The notes under the pieces: generated by a model | The model's input: the letters and a program-made list of their open reading frames with translations, nothing else | Databases searched by the model: none | Told to the model about the DNA's origin: nothing | Program-made: the position numbers and the translations under genes | Shown here: positions 9,301 to 19,434 of the stretch, in pieces | Position numbering within the stretch: the stretch's first letter is position 1 | Layout of the letters: every line of letters starts with the position of its first letter | Origin: Tribonema minus | Taxonomy: Eukaryota; Sar; Xanthophyceae; Tribonematales; Tribonemataceae | Assembly (NCBI GenBank): GCA_017506865.1 | Contig: JAFCMP010000511.1 | Coordinates: 682,001-746,000, forward strand | DNA: 64,000 nucleotides | Reading direction: 5' to 3'

Positions 9301-12300
9301 GCTCGCAGTCACACTGATAGAAGTCGTGTCGTTGATGCTGGTGCATAGCGCAGCCACGGACTTGCTGGGACAGTTCCAGGAATGCAGTCAAACGAAGAGG
9401 CCAGGCGGCATAGCGCATGTATTGAAACTCAAATCACACCTGACCTCACAGATCAACATGATGAGTAGCCTTACAGAGCACACCTTGCTTGGGTAGCGGC
9501 GCTTGAGCTTTGTGATTGCGGTGGGCGCTGGCGGCACAGTTACGATAGACAACGCGCTGCCAAACCCCACCCCCCCTCCAACAGTTAACCCTAACCCTAT
9601 CAGGCACTACTCGCCTTAAACCATACCCCCCCCCCCCCCCCCCCCTCCTGCCCCCCCCAGATCCAGTGCGCCACGACCATGCTGCAGTGGGCGTACCGCG
9701 CGGACAACGCGGGGCGCCTCGTGAGCGAGGGCGCCGTGGAGGCCGTGCTGCGCATGTGCAAGACGGAGAGCCTGCAGCTGCGCGCGCTCTGCGCAGCAGC
9801 GCTCAAGCACTTCTCGGCGGCGCCGCCGCTGCGCGCGCGCCTCGTCGCGCTCGCGCGTGGCGCCGTCGCCGCCCTCTCCGACCTCGCCGCCGCGTGCCGC
9901 CAGCCCGAGGTCTCGCGCAGCTGCATGGCGGCGCTCGTGAACCTCACGTGCGCGCGCGGCGCCGAGGAGACGGTCGTGGAGGACGGCGTCGTGATGGCCA
10001 TGATGACGCTCAGCGCGGACGGCGGCGCGGAGCTCGCGGCGCTGTGCGCGCAGGGCCTCTTCAACCTGAGCTGCGTGCCCGCGCCGTACGCGCATCTCGA
10101 GCGCGTCCTCAAGGCGCTCATCGCAGCCGCCGCCGCCGCGACGGCGCTGCCGCACGTGCGCCACACGTGCGCCGCGGGCCTCAGCAACCTCGCCGACATG
10201 CACTCCATGCACGCGCGGCTCATCGAGGAAGGCGTCGTTGGGACCGTCGGCGCCATCGCGCGCGGCGCGCTGGCGGCGGCGGCGGCGGCGGCGGCGGCAC
10301 CGGCCACTAGCAACGCCGCTGGTGCTGGTGGCGGCGGCGGTGCGGCGGCGGCGGCTGCGCAGGGGCCGAGCGCTGCGGCGACGGCGGCGGCGGCGCCACA
10401 CGTGGCGACGCGGCGCGTATGCGCGCAGATCCTGCACTCGCTGAGTGACAACGTGCACGAGCGCGCAAACCTCGTCTCCAAGGGCGCGCTGCCGGTGCTG
10501 TGCGCACTCGGCGGCGCGGACGACGACGCGGCGACGCTGCGCTACGTCGCGCGCGCGCTGCTGCGCGTCGCCGCCGACCCCGCGCTGCACGCGCGCATGG
10601 CCGCGGAGGGCGCCGTGACGGCGCTCTGCGGCATCGCCGCTGCGTGCGTGCGCGCCCCCGCCGTCACGCGCCCCGCGGCGGCGTGCCTGAGCGCCGTCGC
10701 CGCGCACGACGCCGCCGCGCTCGCGTCCGAGCCGCTGTGCGTGAGCGCGCTCGTCACGCTGCTGCGCCTCAGCGACGACGCGCCGACAGTGCTGCGCGCG
10801 CTCACCGCGCTGTGCGCCGTCCTGCGCGCCGGCGCCAGCGGCACCAGCGGCGGCGGCGGTGGCAGCGGCGGCGGCGGCAGCAGCGGCGGCGCCAGCGCGT
10901 GGCACCAGCTGCTGCTGGACCAGGACGGGCTTGATGCGATCCGCGGCGTCGCGCTGCGGCCGGGCGCGGGCGCGGACGTGCACCAGGCGTGCGCGCAGGC
11001 GCTGCTGAACCTGAGCTGCACGGACAGCGCGGCGGTGGCGGCGCGCCTCGTGCGCGACGGCGCGGTGCCGGTGGTCCTGTACCTGGCACAGGCGGGCAGC
11101 GGCGGCGGCGGCGGCGCCAGCACCAGCGGCGGCAACGCCGGTGCCAGCACCAGCGGCGGCGGCAGCGCAGGTGCCAGCACCAGCAGCGGCGGCGGCGGCG
11201 GCGGCGGCGGCGCCGCGTGCCTGACGCAGCGGCGCTGCGCGGCGACACTGTGCAACCTGGCGCGCTGCCAGGCGAACATCGCGGCGCTGGTGGCGCAGGG
11301 CACCATCCCCGCGATCATTGAGCTGCTCAAGACGGGCGACGCGCTGAGCGTAAAGTACTGCTGCGCGGCGCTGTGCCTCATCGCGCAGGACATCGACAAC
11401 TGCCTCCTAATAATAGAGGAGGGCGCGGTGCCGTACATGATCGACCACGCCGCGGCGCCGGGCGGCGACGCCGTGACCAAGCAGTCGTGCTGCGCGGTCC
11501 TGAGCGCGCTGTCGGGGCAGCAGCACTGCCGCGAGCAGCTGTGCTCGTGCGGCGCGCTGCCGGCGCTGATAAACCTCGCCGCGATGGACGACGCACCCAC
11601 GCGGCTGCGCTGCGTCATCGCCTTTGCCAACCTGTCGTGCGAGGCGGTGACGCGGCGCGCCATGGTCGCCGCGGGCGTCGCGCGCGTACTGTCGGAGCTG
11701 TCCAACTCATACCGCGAGGAGTCGCAGCTGTACTGCGCGCGCGCGCTGTGCAACCTCGCGTGCCATCACGGCTCCGAGCCCGAGCTCGTCGCGCAGGGCG
11801 CCGTCGGCGCCATCATGATGATCGCCATGGTGCGCAGCGTCTCGCACGAGACGCGCCAGGTCTGCGCGCGCGCGCTCCTCAACCTCCTCACCCCCGCCAC
11901 CCTCCCGCGCCTCCTCGACGAGGGCCTCGTCGCCGCCGCCACGCACCTCAGCAGGCTCCCCGACGAGCCCTCCATGCGCGCGTGCGCCGCCGCCTTCGCA
12001 GCGCTCACCGCCGATCCCGCGGGCCGCGCGCGCCTCGCGGCGCGCCGCGCCGCGCTCGCCGCCGCCTTCGACCTGCTGCGCGCGCGCGACGCCGGCACGC
12101 GCGCGCTCGTGGGCGCCGCCGTCATCAACCTGCTGCGCAGCGGCGACGCGCGCGCGGCGGCGGTGCGCGCGGGCGCCGTCGGCGCGCTGGTCGCGCTCGC
12201 GCGCCTCGGCGCCCCCGCTGTCGAGACGTCCGTCGCCTCCACGCTGTACCTCATGAGCGTCGGCGCGGCGCGCGAGGACATTGTGCGCGGCGGCGGCCTC

Positions 12301-13378
12301 CCCACCGTCGTCTTCCTGTCGCGCAGCCCCAACACGGCGGCGCGCTGGGCGTGCGTGCGCGCGCTCGCGGCGCTCGCGTGGCTGCCCGCGCCGCGCGCCG
12401 CGCTCGCAGGGATGGACGTCGGCCGCGCCGTCGTCGCCGTCGTCGCGGGCCATGCGGCCGAGCAGCAGCATGCGCTGCAGCAGGCGCAGCAGTCACAGCA
12501 GCAGCAGCAGCAGCAGCAGCGCGCCTCCGCAGCGGACGGTGCAGAGCTCTGCGCTCAGGAGGCAGGCGGCAGCGACGGCGGCGGCGGCAGCGCGGATGAT
12601 GAGGCGACGCCGGAGCTGCACAGGCCGTGCCTCCAGACGTGCGCACGCGCGCTGCTGTACCTGTCCATGGAGCCCGGCTACGCGCTCGCGCTCGTGCGCG
12701 CGGGCTGCATCCCCGCGCTCGCCACGGCGCTCGCCGCGACGACGCCCACAACGCCGCTGGTCGCGGGCCTCGCCGCCGCCGCGCAGCGCCACATGGTGGA
12801 GCACGTGGCGCCGCCGCTGCATGCGCCGCCGGCGCCGCCGCAGCAGGCCGCCGCCGCCGCTGCCGCCGCCGCCCCGTCCTCGGCGGCGGCGCAGCTGCTC
12901 AGGAGCGCCAGCAGCATCGGCGGCAGCGGTGCCCGCTTGGACTATGAGGACGGCAGCGGAGACGACGCGGGCGGCGGCGGCGGCGGCGCTCACAGGATCG
13001 ACGGCGCAGACGCGGCGGCGCTGATCGTGAGCGCCGTGGAAGCGGCGGCGCGCGCGGGCGCCGGCTACGCGCTCTACGACTGCGCCGTCGTCATCTACCG
13101 CCTCGCGCTGCTGGAGCCTGCGGCGGCGGCGCCAGCGCAGCAGCAGCAGCGCCGCGGCGCGCGCGCGGAGCTCGTCGCCGCCGGCGCCGTCGGCGCGCTG
13201 CTGCTGATGGCACGCGCGCAGGACGCGACGGACGCGCTGGTGGGCGCCACGCTGTGCCTGCTGAGCGCTGAGGCGGGCGACAGGGCCGCCGTCGTCGCGG
13301 ACGGTGGCGGCGCGGTGGCGCTCGCGCTGCTGCAGCGGCACGCCCGCGGCGGCGGCGGCGGCGGCGGCAGCAGCAACA

Positions 13379-13410
<32 letters not shown>

Positions 13411-15616
13411 AGCGGTGGCGGCGGCGGCGGCGGTGGCGCGCAGTCGGACGAGTCGGACGGCATCGTCGCGAACGTGACGGCGGCGCTGCTGTCACTGAGC
13501 CAGGGCCCCGGCGCGTGCCGCGAGCGGCTGAGCGCGGACAAGGCGCTGGTGGCGATGCTCACCGACATCAGCAAGCGGCGCGGTCTGGACGTCGCGGGAA
13601 AGGCTGCCGCCGACGCGCTGAGCCAGCTGGTGCAGACGTGCTTTAGCGCAGGTATCGAGGAGGGGACGGTCAGCGCGCTGATTATGCGCTCGCTGGAGGG
13701 GCTGCAGGGAGGGGGTGGTGGGGGGGGAAGGGGGGGGAGGGGGGGGCGGGGGCGGGGGGCGGTGGCAGGGATGGCGCGGGGGGCGGCAACAAAGGTGAGC
13801 AGAGCGAGGCATGTACGTATAGAGTGGGTGGTGTGTACGTATGGAGTAGGTGGTGTGTATGAGGGCATGTAGGTAGTCAAGTCAGACATGGGGGTATGTA
13901 TGGTATGCGTGTGTTTGAAGGTGGGTATCATGGGTGGTGCTCCGCGGTGACTGAGCTGTTTTGCAAACACGAGCTGATGCGGTAACAGTCCATTGGCATC
14001 AGTCACAGGGCACACTTGCTCTACCGGCTGACACCCTTGTCACTCTGCAGTCAACAAAGCAGAATGACTTTGATACGTGTCAAACGCACACCACGACTCT
14101 GGGGGTCTGACCCGCCTCACTTGCTGGCACAATCTCTACCTACACCCCTCTCCTACACCCTAACCCTAACCCCAATTTAAAGCTCACGTGCTGCTGCACT
14201 CAACGGCACCCAACATATAACACAACCAACCACGTGGCCTCGCCTCCTCTCGCGCTCGCGCCCAACAGGCGCCGCCGGCAGCAGCGGCGGCGGCAGCGGC
14301 AGCGGCAAGCACGGCGGCAGCAGCGGCGCCGCTGCCGCAGACGCGACATACCACGTGCGGCCCACCATCCGCGCCTCCGACCCCGCGCACTACGCGCCCG
14401 ACGCCGCCGCCGACGCCGCCATCGCCGCGCCGCACGCTACCATAGAGACCGTGACCTATACCAAGGTGACGAGCGAGGGGGGGGGAGCGCTGCCACCGCC
14501 CCCCGAACCCCCCTCCATAGGGGGCATCGGCATGGAGCCCGCAGGCGGGGACTGCGACTGCTGCGACAGTGGCGACGGCGGCGGCGCAGCGGTGGCGGCA
14601 CGGCAGTCGGTGGCGCAGGCGCAGGCGCAGCACGGCGCGCGGCTGTGCGAGGCGGAGGAGTCGGAAGGGGAGGGGGGGGGCGGCAGCGATGGGGAGGGGG
14701 GGAGGCGCAGCGCCGTGCGATTTGAGAAGATTGCGACGGGGGGCGAGTTCCTGCACCAGCGCGACCTGGAGGAGATTGCAGCGATGCTCGACAGGTAGGG
14801 GTGCTGGAAATGTTGTAGTGTGTGCGAAGTGTAGGCAGTTCGCTGCTGTTAGGCGATGTCATCAGTGTCATTCTTGGCAATCGTTGAGACGCTTCGTTGC
14901 CATTTACTTGTAGGCTCCGATACCTACGCCTTACCGGAATGCTGACCCTTAATCCTAATGCTGATGACTAACCCTAACCCTAACAACTAGCATGCCCTAG
15001 CCTAGGCTTGACACTCATCGCAACCAAACCCCAATTTCAACCTAACCCCAACTTCAACCTCAATCCTAACCCTAACCCTAGGGCCAGCATCACGCGGCAG
15101 CGCTCCAGCGTGTGCCCGCCCATCCGCCACTCCACCGCGGCGCCGTCGCCGCGCGGCAGCAGCGCCCACGGCGGCGGCGGCGGCGGCGGCAGCGACGGCG
15201 GCGCCGCCACCGCGCAGCAGCGCCGCCAGTCCGATCTTCAATCGGGCGACAGGGCGCCAACTTCAAAGCCCGGCAGCGCCGCGCAGCTGCTCAAGCGGCC
15301 GCTCAACCGCAGCAAGAGCACCGAGGCGCTAATGGCCGGCGGCGGCGGCGGCGGCGGCAGATCGGAGGCGGTGCAAGACGGCCGCGCGGTTAGCGCGGAG
15401 CCGCATCCCAGGGGCGCGGCGGGGGGGGGGCACAAGAAGTGTTTCAAGGCCAAAGGGGGGCCGTACGCGTTGGCGGCGGGGGGGGCGGCAAAGAAGGGCA
15501 GCAGCAGCGGCAGCGGCGCGCTGCTGCCGCCAGTGCCGATAGGGGCGCGGGCGAGCGCGGACCTGTTTTCGCCGTCGTTTCACGTGCAGGCCGCGTCGCT
15601 GGGGCTGTACAGCTGA
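6326..15616 (+). CDS. Large Armadillo (ARM) repeat protein, multi-exon
   Basis: Exons read by eye: 6326-6532, 6816-7124, 7463-~7530, one or two uncertain exons to ~7735, ~7848-8093, 9012-9126, 9661-13794, ~14269-14794, 15082-15616. Phases match at 8093/9012 (phase 2), 9126/9661 (phase 0) and 14794/15082 (phase 2). The giant exon (1378 codons) has tandem ~41-residue ARM repeats with the usual core (GAVGALVALARL.., CARALCNLACH, TLCNLARCQANIAALVAQG, RALLNL), broken by long Gly/Ala/Ser and Gln runs. Such solenoids are scaffolds for protein binding in signalling, trafficking or the cytoskeleton; partners here are unknown. The C-terminal exons are low in complexity except for a short helix (LHQRDLEEIAAMLDR). 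Exon 6816-7124 seems to need one extra base near 6857, and the 13794/14269 junction is off by one, perhaps because of long G runs. Confidence 0.82.
6690..6860 (+). repeat. Duplicated exon head in an ARM-gene intron
   Basis: The segment GCCAAGAAGCTGAGCGCTGCC occurs behind an acceptor-like TTTTGACAG at about 6714-6736 and again inside the used-looking exon at about 6834-6856. The first copy runs into a stop (CCCAAGCCCTAA), so it looks like a dead exon copy. The second copy lacks one C relative to the first (CTGCCTGCC against CTGCCCTGCC), which breaks the frame. Confidence 0.75.
9130..9660. repeat. Telomere-like CCCTAA arrays and poly-C tracts in an ARM-gene intron
   Basis: Inside the intron 9127-9660 there are CCCTAA-type arrays near 9149-9176, 9258-9275 and 9588-9600. 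There are also C tracts at about 9183-9197 and 9627-9660, the latter directly before the acceptor at 9660. A degraded copy of the previous exon end plus donor (AGAGAAATTGCCCTCCCAG then GTACTG) lies at about 9222-9245, echoing the real one at 9105-9130. Confidence 0.8.
14968..15081 (+). repeat. Telomere-like repeats that end at a splice acceptor
   Basis: CCCTAA-type runs occur at about 14968-14984 and 15063-15081. The second ends CCTAACCCTAACCCTAG, and the next base starts the last ARM-gene exon in the phase required by the donor at 14794. AACTTCAAC-type sequence lies between (about 15030-15062). The CTAAC units also fit the yUnAy branch-point consensus. Confidence 0.8.
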
Positions 15617-16154
15617 GCGTTGTGTGTTGTTGCGGGGCTTGCTCGTCGTGTTGTCCGTGTGAGTGCAGTGGTTCGATGTATGTAGTGTCTTGCAAATGTG
15701 TACATGTATATGGCATTTGATTTGGGCTGCGTTGTGAACAAGGCTGTTGGGGTTCGTGCCTTTTGTGATGTTGTACATGCAGATGACCGTTGCCAGAGTG
15801 TGCCTGCTGTATAATCCATTCATCACTGCAGTAGTGTGCTTGCGTCCTCATTGCATTCGAGCATGCTCTGAAGGGCTGCTTGGAACAGTCAGCATGGCAT
15901 TGTCAGCTCGCATTCAGTGACCCCACTGCATCAGTCAAAGTAAACGTGAGCAGCAAAGCGCCTGTGCAATTGCCATGACCAAGAACCAACTGCTAATAAG
16001 CGCGACAAATTTTGCCATTGTGCGGATTGAGTGCAAGATTCTGCCTTAAGGCGAGCGGACAGCTCATGTTGAAGTTGGTATACACCATTTCAACTGACAC
16101 TCACCGTAGGAAACAACGGCAGGGCACACACACGGCCGAAGCACGAGATAGGCT
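15617..16154. other. Convergent 3' intergenic region
   Basis: Space between the stop of the plus-strand ARM gene and the stop of the minus-strand GH10 gene. No gene seen. It should hold both 3' UTRs. Confidence 0.5.
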
Positions 16155-19100
16155 TCATCTATTACTCTCATGCACCGCAGGCTGTGGCCGAGCAGTTACA
16201 TGGGCAGTTACATTGGCGGTTACATCTACGTACCGCTGCCCCGCCGACCAGTCGGGCTCATCCACAGAGACACCCGCTACAGGACCCGCCCCTGTCCCCC
16301 CTGCTCCCCCCTCCACCGGCTCAGGCAGCATCCAATCGCTGCCCCACAGCTCCTCGCTCCCAAAAGCGGCAGTGGAGAAAGCATCGGGATCCTGCTCTGC
16401 AGCCCCTTCTGCCGCCGCCGCCGCCGCTTCCGCGTTCCGCAGGCCGTTCTCGGAACACGCGGCGCCGCGCAGCGCGCGCCGCACCGCCGCCAGCGCCGGC
16501 TTGGGGCGCCACGCCGCATCCCACAGCAGCGGCCGATCCACGCACTTGTAGAAGTCGTGGCACCACGAGTGCGCATCGCAGAAGCCCCAGAACGTGACCC
16601 CCGTGAAGGCGGGCTGCGCGAGCGCTGCCGCCAGAGTGTCGTGGAAGACGGCGGCGGCGGCGGCGTCACGCTGCGCTAGCCCCAACCCTACTTGCTCGAG
16701 GCCCGCGGCGCGCACGTCCATCTCGGAGATGTTGACGCCGAGGCCCAGGTCTCCGAAGCGCGCGATGTTGCGCGCGACGGAGTGGGGGGTGGGCACGCGT
16801 CGCTGCCCCGTCCCTGCTGCATCGAAGTGCGCCTGCAGCCCCACCTCGTGCAGGGGAACGCCCCGCGCTAGCAGGTCGCGCGAGAGGGCAAAGAGCGCGT
16901 CGGCTTTGGCGCTGCGCCCGCGTGGCAGCCCCGCCCCCTCCCCCTTGTTCTCGTTGAGTATGAGAACCGCGTTAGGGTCGGTGTGGTGCGCGACCCTGAA
17001 GCAGTCGTCGATGTAGGCGGGGCCCAGCTTGCGCAGGAAGGGGGTGTCCGCGAGGCGCCCCGTGGCGTCGGGGTGCAGGGGCTCGTTCACTACGTCCCAG
17101 GCGTAGACCTTGAAGGGGGAGGGGGGGGGGGGGGGGGCACACGGACCGGGAAATAAGTGCAGATGATGATGCCAGCAGTATGATCTATCGACCACGTCCC
17201 AGGCGTAGACTTTGGGGGGGGGGTACACGGACCGAAAATCGGTGTGGGTGCCGATGCGAGATGTGTTGTTGGGCAATGGGTGCTTGCAAGTGCGGGCAGC
17301 TTGCGTGTCATGCCAGTGGTAGTAACTTGGAAAAAAAACTGTGAGTGAGTGGAGATAAGGTGTACAGACCGGAATTGTTGCGGGTGCTGGCGCCAGCCGT
17401 GTGCTTGAGGTGAAATGATGGGCACTACTAGGCGTTGGGCCAGGCGATAGGTGTATGATGCAGCCGGCACTTCAACATGTGGCAATGTATATGTGGCATG
17501 GATATGCACATGGTCATTTGCCCAAATCTTGTCAGTCCGAAGGTGAAGATGGAGGCATCTACGTGACTGGCGGCCATGGAAGGTCGTAACCCTAACCTAA
17601 CCCTAAACCCGTCAGATGCCGCTCACTGCATTCAACCAGGAGTATGGGATAAGTACCCAAACGGCTGTGATGCGTAACGTCTTGTGCAGTTGCTGCACCA
17701 CTATATATAGAGCTGCAGCAACAGTCCACAATGGCAGAACTGGTTTCTTCAGTATTTGGCCATTGTGTTGTCAGTGTTGTGTCAATGCATACAAGTAACC
17801 TATTCCTTGCAAAAACTTCCTTGCACTTCAGTATGCTCTGGCTGCAAGGCCCATTCTCTCTTGAACACCATGTGCCGGGCTGCCCGGTTGTGTAGCACTT
17901 AGGGTTAGGGTTCAACATCGCGCATCGTCCCACAAAACTGCCTGCCGAGACAAACTGTGCAACAAGGCAGCAGGTAGCGCTAGGACTAGGGCAAGTGCTT
18001 GCACCAATACCCATGCATACCTTGCCGAGGCAGTGATTCATGGTGGTCTTGATGTGCTCAAACACCGCCTCCCGCAACCGCGCCTGCGGTGCCTCCTCAA
18101 TCCACTTTGGGCTTGTGACGTGCCACACCAGGGTGTGCCCCTTGACCTTATTGCCGCCCCGTCGCGCCCAGTCTACGATGCGGTCTGACTGCGTGAAGTC
18201 GTAGACTTCGGTGCCGTCGGCGCGCTTTGCGAGCAGCGGCTCCCACTGCGCACGGTGATGAGCAGCATGCAACAGGGTGGGTGGGTGTATGTGTGTGTGA
18301 GAGAGAGGGTCGGGACTAACAGCACGCAACAGGCTGTGTGTGTGTGTGTGTGTGTGTATGTGTGTGTGAGAGAGAGAGGGAGAGAGGGTTGGGATTAGGG
18401 TTAGGGCTAGCTCCCACTGCACACAGTGGTGAGGAGGAACAGAGAGGTAGGAGCTCGTGAATAAAGCTGTGCTGCACCTGTTTGTTTGTCTTGCTTTGCA
18501 AAGGTACTAATGCCAATACTAATGCCAACTGTAGCAGAGAGGTACAGGTAGGTGATTCAGGAGCGAGGAGCAACAGAGAGGTAGGAGCTGGTGAACTGAG
18601 CTGTGTTAGAACTAGCTGTTGTGTTGCGTTGCAAATAGACCAGTGCCGACTGTGGAAGAAAGGTTCAGGTAGGTGATTATTCAACATCTTCCAGTGTGTA
18701 GCATGTGTGAGAGCGCCAGTGTCGCCAATGTAAGCGGCTTGGCTGCGATACAAGAGGGTGTGGTGCAAATGCATCTGTGTCTGTGTGCTGCTGCATTGAA
18801 TCGAAGCTGCAAATACAGCGTGCACTTACAGAACTGGAAAACACCATCGTGATCAGGCCATGTGCTGCCTACTCGTCAGCTGCCTTCTCACACAGTGCAG
18901 TATTTCAAAGTGTTCCCTGACAGGCATGTGGCAAAGTGCACATGCTGTTGAAGTTTAAAATGTTAGTGAACGCCAAGGCTGCAGCTGCTGGAAGGAAGCA
19001 GCAGATGCTGAATGTGAAGCTTACTATGCCCCTGTTGGCAAACTCTATGTATACTTGTTCAGATCCGTGAACCCTACAGGCGGTTGGCAAGAATCACCTC

Positions 19101-19397
19101 GAGCGTTTGATCGCTGACTCGCACACAGAGAACCAGAGTCGCTGCATGTGCTGAGCTCGAGGCTCAATAACGTACCTTGTGATGGTGTTCACAGACTACG
19201 TGGTCGAAGTGCTCGTTGGCAACAGCTTCATATTTCAGATCATCAAGCAGATGAGGCATGATCGCAGTTCCCACATGGAGCTGGCGCCGCCTCCCCCTGT
19301 TCGCGTCAGCCACGAGTGATTGCAGGCTCCGGGTGCCATCTTCACTGCTGACATCAGAGGCATCGTCGCACATGGCAAACAGGCACTGCACCAGCAT
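16155..19397 (-). CDS. GH10 family endo-1,4-beta-xylanase, three exons
   Basis: Exons 19397-19176, 18245-18021 and 17108-16155 join in phase 0 to give about 466 aa. Exon 1 has the N-terminal GH10 strand (VGTAI..) and CEHHHKW, the place of the family's ENxMKW. Exon 2 starts at this W and has the substrate-binding KGHTLVWH. Exon 3 starts VYAWDVVNEP, whose Glu (about residue 158) is the acid/base. The nucleophile Glu is in GVNISEMDV (about residue 278), and the conserved Trp region is TFWGFCDAHSW. All key residues of a retaining xylanase are present. No clear signal peptide is visible at the chosen Met, so the start or location is uncertain. The C-terminal ~90 residues are Ala/Glu-rich and unassigned. 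Introns contain decayed copies of exon edges. It diverges from the 19435 gene across 37 bp. Confidence 0.9.
17183..17225 (-). repeat. Decoy copy of the GH10 exon 3 head
   Basis: Minus-strand reading of this stretch gives a C-rich tract, AAG, then codons for VYAWDVV, the same as the true exon 3 start at 17108. It continues into a different sequence. The copy keeps a plausible acceptor and is in frame with exon 3 through the intervening sequence. Confidence 0.85.
18231..18690 (-). repeat. Tandem copies around the GH10 exon 2 acceptor and a ~138-bp intron duplication
   Basis: The acceptor plus first codons of exon 2 (CGCAG|TGGGAGC on the minus strand, 18240-18250) recurs at about 18413-18425 next to a TTAGGG-like patch. 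Beyond it, 18425-18562 and 18566-18685 are diverged tandem copies sharing GAG.A(A/C)CAGAGAGGTAGGAGCT and (T)CAGGTAGGTGATT. A (TG)n microsatellite lies at about 18338-18358. Confidence 0.75.
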
Positions 19398-19434
19398 TTG
19401 AAGTAGGCGAGTCTCTTACTTCAATTTTCCTGCG
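19398..19434. promoter_or_regulatory. 37-bp divergent gap between GH10 and DUF2358 starts
   Basis: The GH10 ATG (minus, 19397) and the first in-frame ATG of the plastid protein (plus, 19435) are separated by 37 bp. A bidirectional promoter must overlap coding sequence, or one start lies further in (for the plastid protein the Met at 19468 is also possible). Confidence 0.55.

Noticed and set aside
11373-12599. A 408-codon plus-strand frame inside the ARM exon
   Set aside because: Arg-rich off-frame reading of the same exon; no domain.
9600-13340. Long open frames on the minus strand (for example 9616-10983, 10542-11753, 12493-13341) opposite the ARM exon
   Set aside because: They are shadows of a very GC-rich exon with strong third-position G/C. 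Their products are Arg/Ala/His-rich without domain structure, while the plus frame has regular ARM repeats.
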